Below, piece after piece: positions 1 to 7,629 of a stretch of DNA of 64,000 bases (position 1 is the stretch's first letter; every line of letters begins with the position of its first letter). The position numbers and the translations under genes are program-made. The notes below the pieces were generated by a model, which ran no database searches, was not told where the DNA came from, and saw nothing but the letters and a program-made list of their open reading frames with translations. The stretch is from Alphaproteobacteria bacterium (lineage in GTDB: Bacteria; Pseudomonadota; Alphaproteobacteria; Sphingomonadales; Kordiimonadaceae), in contig SBGU01000043.1 of NCBI GenBank assembly GCA_006226495.1, forward strand, positions 1-64,000, written 5' to 3'.

Positions 1-20
1 CTCAAATCAAATCGTGCCAT
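1..20 (-). CDS. 5' end of a probable IS5-family transposase (partial, runs off left edge)
   Basis: Read on the minus strand, an ATG at 20-18 follows a good ribosome binding site (GAAGGAG, 8 bases upstream) and encodes MARFDL before the window ends. This N-terminus is typical, from memory, of IS5-family (IS427-type) transposases. Only six codons are visible, so the call rests on that short match and on the terminal-repeat-like sequence behind it. It could be another protein that starts the same way. Confidence 0.5.
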
Positions 21-90
21 GATCCAAACTCCTTCAGGAGCTTGAATCACAGCAGCACTATTTTGAAAAGCCTTTTATGAGTACAGGACC
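1..90 (-). mobile_element. Probable terminus of an IS5/IS427-type insertion sequence
   Basis: About 58 bases upstream of the partial transposase start, the minus strand reads GGTCCTGTACTCA (90-78), which resembles an IS5-family tip. It abuts CTAG (90-93), a rare tetranucleotide and a plausible target for IS427-type elements. Base composition changes from AT-rich inside (20-80) to GC-rich outside. The other end lies outside the window, so neither the inverted repeat nor the target duplication can be confirmed. Confidence 0.4.
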
Positions 91-183
91 TAGGCGCCGG
101 CACCCAGCCCTGAACCCCTGCCGCCGGCTCATGCGGGCCCATACCTGCCGTCTTTCCCCGGCGTCCTGCCGGTACCGTGATTG

Positions 184-199
184 TTGACAGCGCTGTCAC
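184..199. promoter_or_regulatory. LacI-type operator overlapping a candidate promoter of the SSS symporter
   Basis: TTGACAGCGCTGTCAC contains a perfect 14-bp palindrome, TGACAGCGCTGTCA (185-198). TTGACA (184-189) followed after 18 bases by TATCGT (208-213) could be the -35 and -10 elements, so a bound repressor would block the promoter. Near-identical sites precede the ppc-like gene (7591) and zwf (26701). The adjacent LacI regulator at 2018-3043 is the obvious candidate ligand; that is inference. Confidence 0.75.
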
Positions 200-382
200 C
201 ATGTGTCTATCGTGACGGCTCTGTCCGGTGGGCAGTGGCCGCATTCTGGCCGTTCGCCCCACGGGTCCTGCTTCAAGGTCGGGTGCCTGCACCCGAAGCG
301 GGGCCGGCGTTCCAGTAATTTTCTGGCCGGGCCAAGGGGTTTATACGAGTGGCGCGCCATGGTGCGCGCGGGGGAAGGGAAA

Positions 383-1942
383 ATGTTCAGTTCTATCGAT
401 TTCGCCGTCGTGGCGATCTATGCCGTTGCACTTTTTTCGCTGGCACAGTGGGTTTCGCGTGAACGTGCGGGCCACCACAAGGATGCGTCCGACTATTTCC
501 TGGCCGGCAAGGCACTGCCCTGGTGGGCCATCGGTGCGTCGCTGATCGCGTCCAACATTTCCGCCGAACAGATCATCGGCATGTCGGGCTCGGGGTATGC
601 CATCGGTCTTGCGATCGCGTCCTATGAATGGATGGCGGCCATCACGCTCATCATCGTGGGCAAATATCTGCTGCCGATCTTCCTGAAGCGCAACATCTAC
701 ACCATGCCCCAGTTCCTGGAGCAGCGCTATGACCACCGTGTGCGCATGGTCATGGCCTTCTTCTGGATGGGTGTTTACATCTTCGTCAACCTGACTTCGA
801 TCCTGTGGCTGGGCGCGCTGGCGATCCAGGCCGTCACCGGCCTCGACCTGGTATATGGCCTTGTGGCGCTGGGTGCCTTCGCGGCGGCCTATTCCCTCTA
901 TGGCGGCCTGAAAGCCGTGGCCTTCACCGACATCGTGCAGGTGGTGCTGCTGGTCTTTGGCGGTTTTGCCATTGCCTATGTCATCCTGCAGGACGTATCT
1001 GGCGGCCAGGGTGTCTGGGAAGGTTTTTCGATCCTGATGGACAAGGCGCCCGAGAAATTCGACATGATCCTGTCGCCCGACAATCCGAACTATGCCGCGC
1101 TGCCAGGCCTGTCGGTGCTGATCGGCGGCATGTGGATCATGAACCTGTCCTACTGGGGCTTCAACCAGTATATCATCCAGCGGGCGCTGGGCGCCAAAAG
1201 CCTGGCCGAAGCCCAGAAGGGTATCGCCTTCGCGGCCTTCCTGAAGCTTCTGATGCCGATCATCGTCGTGCTGCCGGGTATTGCCATCTATGTGCTGTCG
1301 CCCGATATCGCCAAGCCGGATGAGGCTTATCCGACCGCGATGAAACTGCTGCCGGCCGGCCTTCTGGGCTTGGTGTTCGCGGCGCTTGTGGCGGCCATCG
1401 TGTCCTCGCTTGGTTCGATGACCAACTCGATCTCGACCATCTTCACCATGGACCTGTATCCGTCCTTCGTGAAGGAAGAAAACCGCAAGGACCCGGTTGT
1501 CGTGGGCCGCACGGTTGCGCTTCTGTCGATGATCATCGCCATCATCATCGCCAAGCCGCTTCTGGGCAACTTCGACCAGGCATTCCAGTATATCCAGGAA
1601 TTCACCGGCTTCTTCACACCGGGCATCTGCGTGATCTTCTTCATGGGCATGTTCTGGAAGAAAACCACCGCAAACGGTGCGCTGGCTGCCGCCATCGGTT
1701 CCGCCGTGCTGTCGTTCGGCTTCAAGATGCTGTTGCCTGAACTGCCCTTCATCGACCGGGTCGGCCTTGTGTTCCTCGTCTGTGTGGCGCTGGCCGTGAT
1801 CATCTCGATCATCGAGGGCAACAGGGACCAGGAAGGCTCTGTCGATCTGGGAGATATCGACTTCAAGACCTCGGGCGGCTTCAATCTCGCCACCGTGCTG
1901 GTTGTCATTATCGTGATCGCCCTATATGCCACCTGGTGGTAA
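383..1942 (+). CDS. Sodium:solute symporter (SSS family), probable sugar transporter
   Basis: This is an inner-membrane Na+/solute symporter of 519 aa, close to the usual size for SGLT-like proteins. The SSS signatures are visible: GGLKAVAFTDIVQ in the middle and GSMTNSISTIFTMDLY later. An N-terminal block (NISAEQIIGMSGSGY) resembles the SGLT sugar-symporter branch. About 13-14 hydrophobic segments span the protein. I chose the ATG at 383 because GGGGAAGGGA lies directly upstream and the first membrane helix starts within ten residues; the longer open frame from 203 runs through the operator and promoter. It is followed by a LacI regulator on the same strand, and the operator at 184-199 suggests sugar-dependent induction. 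The sugar is not readable from sequence; the shared operator with zwf suggests a hexose or GlcNAc-derived sugar. Confidence 0.9.
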   Translation: MFSSIDFAVVAIYAVALFSLAQWVSRERAGHHKDASDYFLAGKALPWWAIGASLIASNISAEQIIGMSGSGYAIGLAIASYEWMAAITLIIVGKYLLPIFLKRNIYTMPQFLEQRYDHRVRMVMAFFWMGVYIFVNLTSILWLGALAIQAVTGLDLVYGLVALGAFAAAYSLYGGLKAVAFTDIVQVVLLVFGGFAIAYVILQDVSGGQGVWEGFSILMDKAPEKFDMILSPDNPNYAALPGLSVLIGGMWIMNLSYWGFNQYIIQRALGAKSLAEAQKGIAFAAFLKLLMPIIVVLPGIAIYVLSPDIAKPDEAYPTAMKLLPAGLLGLVFAALVAAIVSSLGSMTNSISTIFTMDLYPSFVKEENRKDPVVVGRTVALLSMIIAIIIAKPLLGNFDQAFQYIQEFTGFFTPGICVIFFMGMFWKKTTANGALAAAIGSAVLSFGFKMLLPELPFIDRVGLVFLVCVALAVIISIIEGNRDQEGSVDLGDIDFKTSGGFNLATVLVVIIVIALYATWW

Positions 1943-1958
1943 CAAACGAACGGCCTGC

Positions 1959-1989
1959 GGGCCCGGCCTGGAATACCAGCGCCGGGCCC
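1959..1989. other. GC-rich intergenic hairpin between symporter and lacI1
   Basis: GGGCCCGGC (1959-1967) and GCCGGGCCC (1981-1989) form a perfect 9-bp stem with a 13-base loop, 17 bases after the symporter stop. No T-tract follows, so it is more likely an RNA-stabilising or attenuating hairpin than an intrinsic terminator. Confidence 0.45.
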
Positions 1990-2017
1990 CGGTCTCTCTG
2001 AAGACGGGAAGCCAAGC

Positions 2018-3043
2018 ATGAAACCAGTCACTATCGATGATGTGGCCAAACGGGCCGGGGTCTCGATCAAGACCGTTTCGCGCGTGGTGAACCGCGAACC
2101 CAATGTGCGCAGCGCCACCCGCGAAAAGGTTGAAGAAGCCATCGCCGCGCTGAATTACCGCCCGAACCCGTCGGCCCGTGGCCTTGCCGGGCGGCGCTCC
2201 TACCTGATCGGGCTTCTGTATGATAACCCGAGCCCCAGTTACCTTGCCAACCTGCATGCCGGTGTCATGGAAGCCTGCCGGGAACTGGAATATGGCCTGG
2301 CGCTAAGCCCTGTGGCCTATGCCGACCCCGACATGGTGGCCCATGTGCGCGCCTGGCTCCGGCAGGCGCAGATCGACGGGGTCATCGTCACGCCGCCGCT
2401 GTCGGACAGCGCCGAACTGATCGCCGCCATCCGGGCCGACAATATCCCGGCCATCGTGGTTTCGACCAAAGGCCCCGGCATCGTGCCCGCCGTGCTGATC
2501 GACGAAGAACAGGCCGCGCACGACATGACCAGCCATCTGATCGGCGAAGGCCACAAAAGCATCGGTTTCATCATCGGCCACCCGGACCATTATGCCAGCG
2601 AACGCCGGCTGGCGGGTTTCCGTCGCGCCATGCAGGAGGCTGGGCTGGCGGCACCAGACGATGTGGTGCGCCAGGGCTATTTCGATTTCGATTCCGGCCG
2701 CACGGCCGCCGTTGAACTGTTGGACCTGCCGTCACCGCCCACGGCCATTTTTGCGTCTAACGACGACATGGCCGCGGCCGTGCTGTTTGAAGCGCAGGCG
2801 CGCAAACTGTCGGTGCCCGGCGATCTGGCGGTTGCGGGCTTCGACGATACGCCGCTGTCCAGGCAGGTGTGGCCGGGCCTCACCACCGTGCGTCAGCCCA
2901 TTCGCACCATCGGCCGCACCGCCGGCAAGGCGCTTCTGGATGCCATCGGCGCCGGCGGCATGCCCGCTGACGTGCCCGAACCCGTGGTCATGAGCTTTGA
3001 ACTGAAGCGCCGGGGTTCGACCGGTCCGCACGCCGACGACTGA
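2018..3043 (+). CDS. LacI-family transcriptional regulator (LacI1)
   Basis: A 341-aa repressor with the full LacI layout. The N-terminal helix-turn-helix (TIDDVAKRAGVSIKTVSRVVN, residues about 4-25) is followed by the hinge helix (PSARGLAG, about 51-58) and a periplasmic-binding-protein-like effector domain, with the conserved IFASNDDMA and VAGFDDTPLS blocks near the C-terminus. It lies 75 bases downstream of the SSS symporter on the same strand. Its likely operators are the TGACAGCGCTGTCA-type sites at 184, 7591 and 26701, since the first heads the gene pair it belongs to. Its recognition helix is almost the same as that of LacI2 (10464-11495), so cross-binding is possible. The effector is unknown. 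Confidence 0.92.
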   Translation: MKPVTIDDVAKRAGVSIKTVSRVVNREPNVRSATREKVEEAIAALNYRPNPSARGLAGRRSYLIGLLYDNPSPSYLANLHAGVMEACRELEYGLALSPVAYADPDMVAHVRAWLRQAQIDGVIVTPPLSDSAELIAAIRADNIPAIVVSTKGPGIVPAVLIDEEQAAHDMTSHLIGEGHKSIGFIIGHPDHYASERRLAGFRRAMQEAGLAAPDDVVRQGYFDFDSGRTAAVELLDLPSPPTAIFASNDDMAAAVLFEAQARKLSVPGDLAVAGFDDTPLSRQVWPGLTTVRQPIRTIGRTAGKALLDAIGAGGMPADVPEPVVMSFELKRRGSTGPHADD

Positions 3044-3189
3044 GGCTTCGGCCCCGCGCCGGGCCCGTCTTTCCTGTCATTAACCCTGTCCCTTGCGTGC
3101 ATGCGGGTGTATGCTCGTGCCATGGGTCCGCACGGGGGGTGTGGCCCGCCGCTTGTCCGCCAGCCATGGCCCCAGACAGGATTTCCCGG

Positions 3190-4344
3190 ATGCCTTTCAC
3201 GACCTTCAAGCCATTTGCCCGCGCGGGTTTTGCCGCGCTTCTGTGTCTCGGCCTTGCTGCCTGCGGCGGCGAAGAAACGGGCGACAGCGCGCCGCCGCCC
3301 GTGCGCGGACTGAAGGTGTTCGAGGTCACCAGCACTGCCGCCACCATGGTGCGGCGTTACCCCAGCGTGGTGCAGCCGGCGGACGAGAGCAAACTGTCGT
3401 TCGAGATTTCTGGGCAATTGAGCGAGGTGACCCTTGATGTCGGCAGCCGGGTGAAGGCCGGTGATGTCTTGTTGCGGCTTGACCCCACCACCTTGCGCTT
3501 CGAACTGCAGCAGGCGCGCGCGGCCCTTGAACAGGCGGAAGCCACGTCCAAGAACGCGACCACCGATTTTTCGCGCAAGGAACAATTGCTGGCGTCCGGC
3601 AATACCACCAAGGCGGCTTATGATGCCGCCGAAGCCAACCTGAAATCGGCTGCCGCGCAGGTCGAACAGGCGCGCCAGCAATATGCCATTTCGGAAGAAA
3701 GGCTGCACAAGTCGGAACTGAAGGCCCCGTTCGACGGTGTGATCGCCAGTGTCGACGCCAAATCCTTCGCCAATGTCTCGCCCGGCCAGGCGATCCTGAC
3801 GCTCTATAGCCAGAACGCCTTCGAGGTGGCCTTCAGTGTGCCGGCCAGCGTGATCAATGCGCTCGAACCCGGCGATCAGGCCACCGTGGTGGTGACCGAC
3901 CTTGCCAATGTGCAGCTTGAAGGCCGCATCAAGGAACTGGGTTCGCGCGCGGGGCAGGTGTCGGCTTTCCCCGCCGTGGTGGCGCTCGAGGAAAGCGACC
4001 CGGGCCTGAAGGCCGGCATGGCCGCCGAGGTGACGCTCAATGTCGGGCTTCTGAACGGCACGGTTGGTTACCTGGTGCCGATCCGCTGTTTTGCCCTTGA
4101 AGAATCGAAGGCGCTGCAGGACGGCCAGTCGCTGCGCGACACCCATGGCGGGCAGGCGCAGGTTTATGTGTTCGATGCCGAAAATTCCACGGTCCATGCC
4201 CGCACGGTCAGGACCGCCGGTGTGCGCGGCAACATGATCATCGTCACCGGTGGCCTCAATGAAGGTGAGATTATCGCGGCGGCGGGGGTTTCCTACCTGC
4301 ATGACGGCCAGAAGGTCCGGCGCCTGCCGGACGGCCAGCTTTAG
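3190..4344 (+). CDS. RND efflux periplasmic adaptor (membrane fusion protein), lipoprotein
   Basis: A 384-aa HlyD/AcrA-type adaptor that would link an inner-membrane RND pump to an outer-membrane channel. The ATG at 3190 gives a lipoprotein signal with lipobox LAAC and Cys25 as the lipidation site; the frame open from 3097 has no better start. A barrel-sandwich half (ESKLSFEISGQLSEVTLDVGS region), an alpha-helical hairpin rich in Ala, Glu and Gln (about residues 95-175) and a second lipoyl half (LKAPFDGVIASVDAK) follow in order. It sits 14 bases ahead of the RND pump gene, so the two form an operon. No outer-membrane factor is next to them. The substrate is unknown. Confidence 0.9.
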   Translation: MPFTTFKPFARAGFAALLCLGLAACGGEETGDSAPPPVRGLKVFEVTSTAATMVRRYPSVVQPADESKLSFEISGQLSEVTLDVGSRVKAGDVLLRLDPTTLRFELQQARAALEQAEATSKNATTDFSRKEQLLASGNTTKAAYDAAEANLKSAAAQVEQARQQYAISEERLHKSELKAPFDGVIASVDAKSFANVSPGQAILTLYSQNAFEVAFSVPASVINALEPGDQATVVVTDLANVQLEGRIKELGSRAGQVSAFPAVVALEESDPGLKAGMAAEVTLNVGLLNGTVGYLVPIRCFALEESKALQDGQSLRDTHGGQAQVYVFDAENSTVHARTVRTAGVRGNMIIVTGGLNEGEIIAAAGVSYLHDGQKVRRLPDGQL

Positions 4345-4358
4345 GGCGGGGCAGGGCC

Positions 4359-7300
4359 ATGGGCTTCCTGACCGCGCTCGGGCTTTCCAGAAGCCGCTTC
4401 ACCGGGCTTCTGATGATCGCACTCACCCTCAGCGGGGTGCTGCTCTATAAGGATTTCGCCAAGCGGGAATCGCCCGAGGTGACCATCCGCACCGCGATTG
4501 TGACCACCTATTTCCCCGGCATGCCGCCCAAGCGGGTCGAGGCCCTGATCGCCGAAAAGGTCGAACGCAAGATCCGCGAAATTGCCGAGGTCGACGAGAT
4601 CCGCACCCTTCTGACCACCGGCCGCATGCGCACCTATGTGGAACTGAAGGACAACGTGACGGGCGACGCATTGGACAGCATCTGGCAGGAACTCCGCGAC
4701 AAGATGACCGATGCCAGCCGCGACCTGCCCACCGAAGCCCGCGGTCCGTTCGTGAACACCGACTTTGGCGAAGTGTCGATCGCGTCGGTCGCCATGACCG
4801 CAGAAGGCTTCACCTACCGGGAAATGGAAAAGGAAGCCAAGGAACTGCAGCGCCGGTTTTATACCGTGAACGGGGTTGCCAAGGCCGAACTGTTCGGGGT
4901 GCAGGAAGAACGCATCTGGATCGAACTGGACGCCCGGCGTTTTGCCGCCATCGGCGGGCAACTCAGCACCCTGATCGACGAACTGCAGAACCAGAATGTG
5001 GTGCTGCCGGCCGGCGAGATCAACGCCGAAGGCGCCTCGATCCTGATGGAAGCCACGGGCGATTTCAAAACCGTCGACGAGATCGCCAACATGCTGACCC
5101 AGCCCACGGGCAGCACCGACTTTGTGCGCCTGAAGGACCTGCTGACGGTGCGGCGCGACTTTGTCTCCCCGCCCGAAAGCCCGGCCTATTATAACGGCCG
5201 CCCTGCGGTGGTGGTCAGCGTGCAGATGCAGCCGGGTTTCGACATCGGCCAGGTGGGCCAGCACCTCCGTGAAACGGTGACCGAATTCGAAAACCAGTTG
5301 CCCATCGGTTTCGAGCTGAATTTCGCCACCTTCCAGCCGGACGAGGTGAAACACACGGTCGACGGCGCCTTCTCGAACGTGGGCCAGACCTTCGTGGTGG
5401 TGCTGATTGTCGTGCTCGCCTTCCTGGGCCTGCGCTCGGGTCTGGTGATCGCGTCGATCGTGCCCTTTGCGGTGATGTTCGCGCTGATCGGCATGAAGAT
5501 GCTGGATATCGCGCTTGAACAGGTATCTATCGCGGCGGTGATCATTTCGCTCGGCCTTCTGGTCGACAATGGTGTGGTGATTGTCGAGGATATCCTCAGG
5601 CGTATCGACGAGGGCGCCACGCGGCGCGAGGCATCCATGGCCGCCGGCAGCCAGTTTGCGGTGCCCTTGCTTGTGTCGTCGCTCACCACCATTTTTGCTT
5701 TCACGCCGTTTTTCATGCTCGATGGTTCGGAAGGCGAATATGCCTTCTCGCTGGGTGCCGTGGTTACCCTCACCCTGATCGGCTCCTGGATCACCGCCAT
5801 GTATTTCCTGCCGCTGATTGCCGCGCGCATCCTGAAGCGCCGCGCCGAAGGTGACGGCCCGTCGGGCAGCGACATGATCCCCGGGTATGCGCAGGCATAT
5901 GAACGCATGCTCCGCCCCGCGCTCGGGGTGTCGCTTCTGGTGGTGATCGTCTGTTACGGCATTGTGGTGGCCACGGGCGCCATGTTCGCATCCGTGCCCA
6001 AACAGATGTTCCCGGAAAGCGATCGCAACGAAGTGCTTGTCTATATGGATATGCCCAGAAGTGCCCATATCACCGCCACGCGCGACACTGCGCTGGCGGT
6101 CGGGCGCTGGATCGCCGACAAGTCGGTGAACCCGGAGGTCACAAGCCAGATTGCCTATATCGGCTCGGGCGGGCCCCGCTTCTACCTCAGCCTCGCGCCC
6201 ATGGACCCGTCACCTGCCAGCGCCTTCATCCTGGTGAATGCCGGCAACCCGGAAGACGCGGTCAGGTTCGCGACCCGTGCCAAACGCTATTTCTTCGAAA
6301 ATGTGCCCGAAGCCCGCTTCAAGGTGAAACGCCTGTCGATGGGGGCCAGTGAATCCGGTCAGGTGAAGATCGAGATTTCAGGCCCCGACATGGAACGCCT
6401 GCTGGTCCTGGGTCGGCAGGTCGAAGCCATCTTTGCCGACGCGCCCGCCATCCAGCAGAACGAAACCAACTGGGGCGAAAAGGTCGTCAAGTTCATGATC
6501 GATATCGACCAGAACAAGGCCCGGCGCCTGAATATTACCTCGCAGAAACTGTCCCAGACCCTGAACACCTATTTCGACGGCTATCAGGTGTCCGAATTCC
6601 GCGACAGCGACCAGACTATCCCCATCGTGCTCAGGGCATCAGAGAAGGACCGCGACAGTATCGAGGACCTTCTCAACATCATCCTGCCGGGTGACGAGGC
6701 GGTGATGGCGCTTGAACAGACCGCAAGCCTCCGCCCCACGCTCGAATTTTCACAGGCCTGGCGCAAGAACCAGGTGCTGACCGTCACCGTCACCGCCAAA
6801 AGCGACCGGCTGACCGCGGCCGAACTGTATGCCTTCGCAAAAGACAGGATCGACGCCCTGGAGCTGGCGGACGGCTACAAGGTCGCGGTGGCGGGGGAGC
6901 TGAAGGACTCGCGCGAGATTTATGGCAAGCTGGGCGCCGGCCTGCCGTTCGCCTTCCTTCTCATGATCATGGCGGTCATGTACCAGTTCAACAGCTTCCG
7001 CCGTACCCTGATCATTTTCATGAGCGTGCCTTTGGTCACCATCGGTGTGCCCATGGGCCTGATGCTGACCGGCGAACCCATGTCGTTTTTTGCCACCCTG
7101 GGGCTCATCAGCCTGGCGGGCATCATCATCAACAATGCCATCGTGCTCGTCGACCAGATCGATATCGAGGCCAAGGCGCATGAAATCACGGATGCCGTGG
7201 TCATGGCCTGCGGCAAGCGGCTGCGGCCGATCATGCTCACCTCCATCACCACGGTCATCGGCCTGCTGCCGCTCTATCTGTTCGGCGGGCCTTTGTGGGA

Positions 7301-7418
7301 ACCGCTCGCGGTGGTCATGATGTTCGGCCTGACCGTGGCTTCGGTCCTGACCCTGTTCTTCGTGCCGGCAGCCTATATGCTGTTTTTCCGGCGCGCGCGC
7401 AGGTCGAAGGCAAGCTGA
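4359..7418 (+). CDS. RND-family efflux transporter permease
   Basis: A 1019-aa proton-driven RND pump, the inner-membrane partner of the preceding adaptor. The usual twofold layout is present: one N-terminal helix, a large periplasmic loop, a six-helix bundle with GLLVDNGVVIVEDI in TM4, then a second copy whose matching block is SLAGIIINNAIVLVDQI. In TM4 the paired acidic residues common in multidrug pumps are reduced to VDN, with one Asp kept. The sequence looks closer to the HAE-type pumps than to heavy-metal pumps. Translation starts 15 bases after the adaptor stop. It ends about 170 bases before the operator of the ppc-like gene. Confidence 0.92.
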   Translation: MGFLTALGLSRSRFTGLLMIALTLSGVLLYKDFAKRESPEVTIRTAIVTTYFPGMPPKRVEALIAEKVERKIREIAEVDEIRTLLTTGRMRTYVELKDNVTGDALDSIWQELRDKMTDASRDLPTEARGPFVNTDFGEVSIASVAMTAEGFTYREMEKEAKELQRRFYTVNGVAKAELFGVQEERIWIELDARRFAAIGGQLSTLIDELQNQNVVLPAGEINAEGASILMEATGDFKTVDEIANMLTQPTGSTDFVRLKDLLTVRRDFVSPPESPAYYNGRPAVVVSVQMQPGFDIGQVGQHLRETVTEFENQLPIGFELNFATFQPDEVKHTVDGAFSNVGQTFVVVLIVVLAFLGLRSGLVIASIVPFAVMFALIGMKMLDIALEQVSIAAVIISLGLLVDNGVVIVEDILRRIDEGATRREASMAAGSQFAVPLLVSSLTTIFAFTPFFMLDGSEGEYAFSLGAVVTLTLIGSWITAMYFLPLIAARILKRRAEGDGPSGSDMIPGYAQAYERMLRPALGVSLLVVIVCYGIVVATGAMFASVPKQMFPESDRNEVLVYMDMPRSAHITATRDTALAVGRWIADKSVNPEVTSQIAYIGSGGPRFYLSLAPMDPSPASAFILVNAGNPEDAVRFATRAKRYFFENVPEARFKVKRLSMGASESGQVKIEISGPDMERLLVLGRQVEAIFADAPAIQQNETNWGEKVVKFMIDIDQNKARRLNITSQKLSQTLNTYFDGYQVSEFRDSDQTIPIVLRASEKDRDSIEDLLNIILPGDEAVMALEQTASLRPTLEFSQAWRKNQVLTVTVTAKSDRLTAAELYAFAKDRIDALELADGYKVAVAGELKDSREIYGKLGAGLPFAFLLMIMAVMYQFNSFRRTLIIFMSVPLVTIGVPMGLMLTGEPMSFFATLGLISLAGIIINNAIVLVDQIDIEAKAHEITDAVVMACGKRLRPIMLTSITTVIGLLPLYLFGGPLWEPLAVVMMFGLTVASVLTLFFVPAAYMLFFRRARRSKAS

Positions 7419-7491
7419 CGGGACGTGCAGCCAAGCAGGTTCCACCCGGGCGCCTGAGCTGCTAGGCTGCAATCTCATGCCGCATAGGGCC

Positions 7492-7558
7492 GTCACATAG
7501 CGCATTATTGTAATAAAATTCGCTAAAATGTCTGAAATGGGACATTTTATTATGTGAC
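7492..7558. repeat. Nested inverted-repeat element upstream of the ppc-like gene
   Basis: An outer pair, GTCACATA (7492-7499) and TATGTGAC (7551-7558), encloses two smaller palindromes. These are TTATTGTAATAA (7506-7517) and the 9-bp pair TAAAATGTC (7524-7532) / GACATTTTA (7541-7549). The block is AT-rich in a GC-rich genome and lies 70-140 bases upstream of the start codon. It may be a regulator-binding region, a structured leader or a small mobile relic. Confidence 0.6.
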
Positions 7559-7590
7559 ATTGTTGCGGCTTCTGTTACAAAGCAGCCGAA

Positions 7591-7606
7591 TTGACAGCGC
7601 TATCAA
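7591..7606. promoter_or_regulatory. LacI-type operator upstream of the ppc-like gene
   Basis: TTGACAGCGCTATCAA is a near-perfect palindrome with one mismatch to the site at 184 in the core. It lies 23 bases before the ATG at 7630, so a bound regulator would cover the start region of the transcript. It belongs to the same family as the zwf and symporter operators. Confidence 0.75.
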
Positions 7607-7629
7607 CCAAGTACCCGGAGTGAAAAGCC

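Noticed and set aside
203-382. Longer start for the SSS symporter
   Set aside because: It would read through the operator and promoter, and the extra 60 residues are Arg/Gly/Ser-rich, unlike an SSS N-terminus.
2893-6068. Long minus-strand frames (469 and 575 codons) opposite the first RND operon
   Set aside because: Low-complexity His/Gly/Arg-rich products, no ribosome binding sites, and full overlap with well-supported lacI1, adaptor and pump genes.
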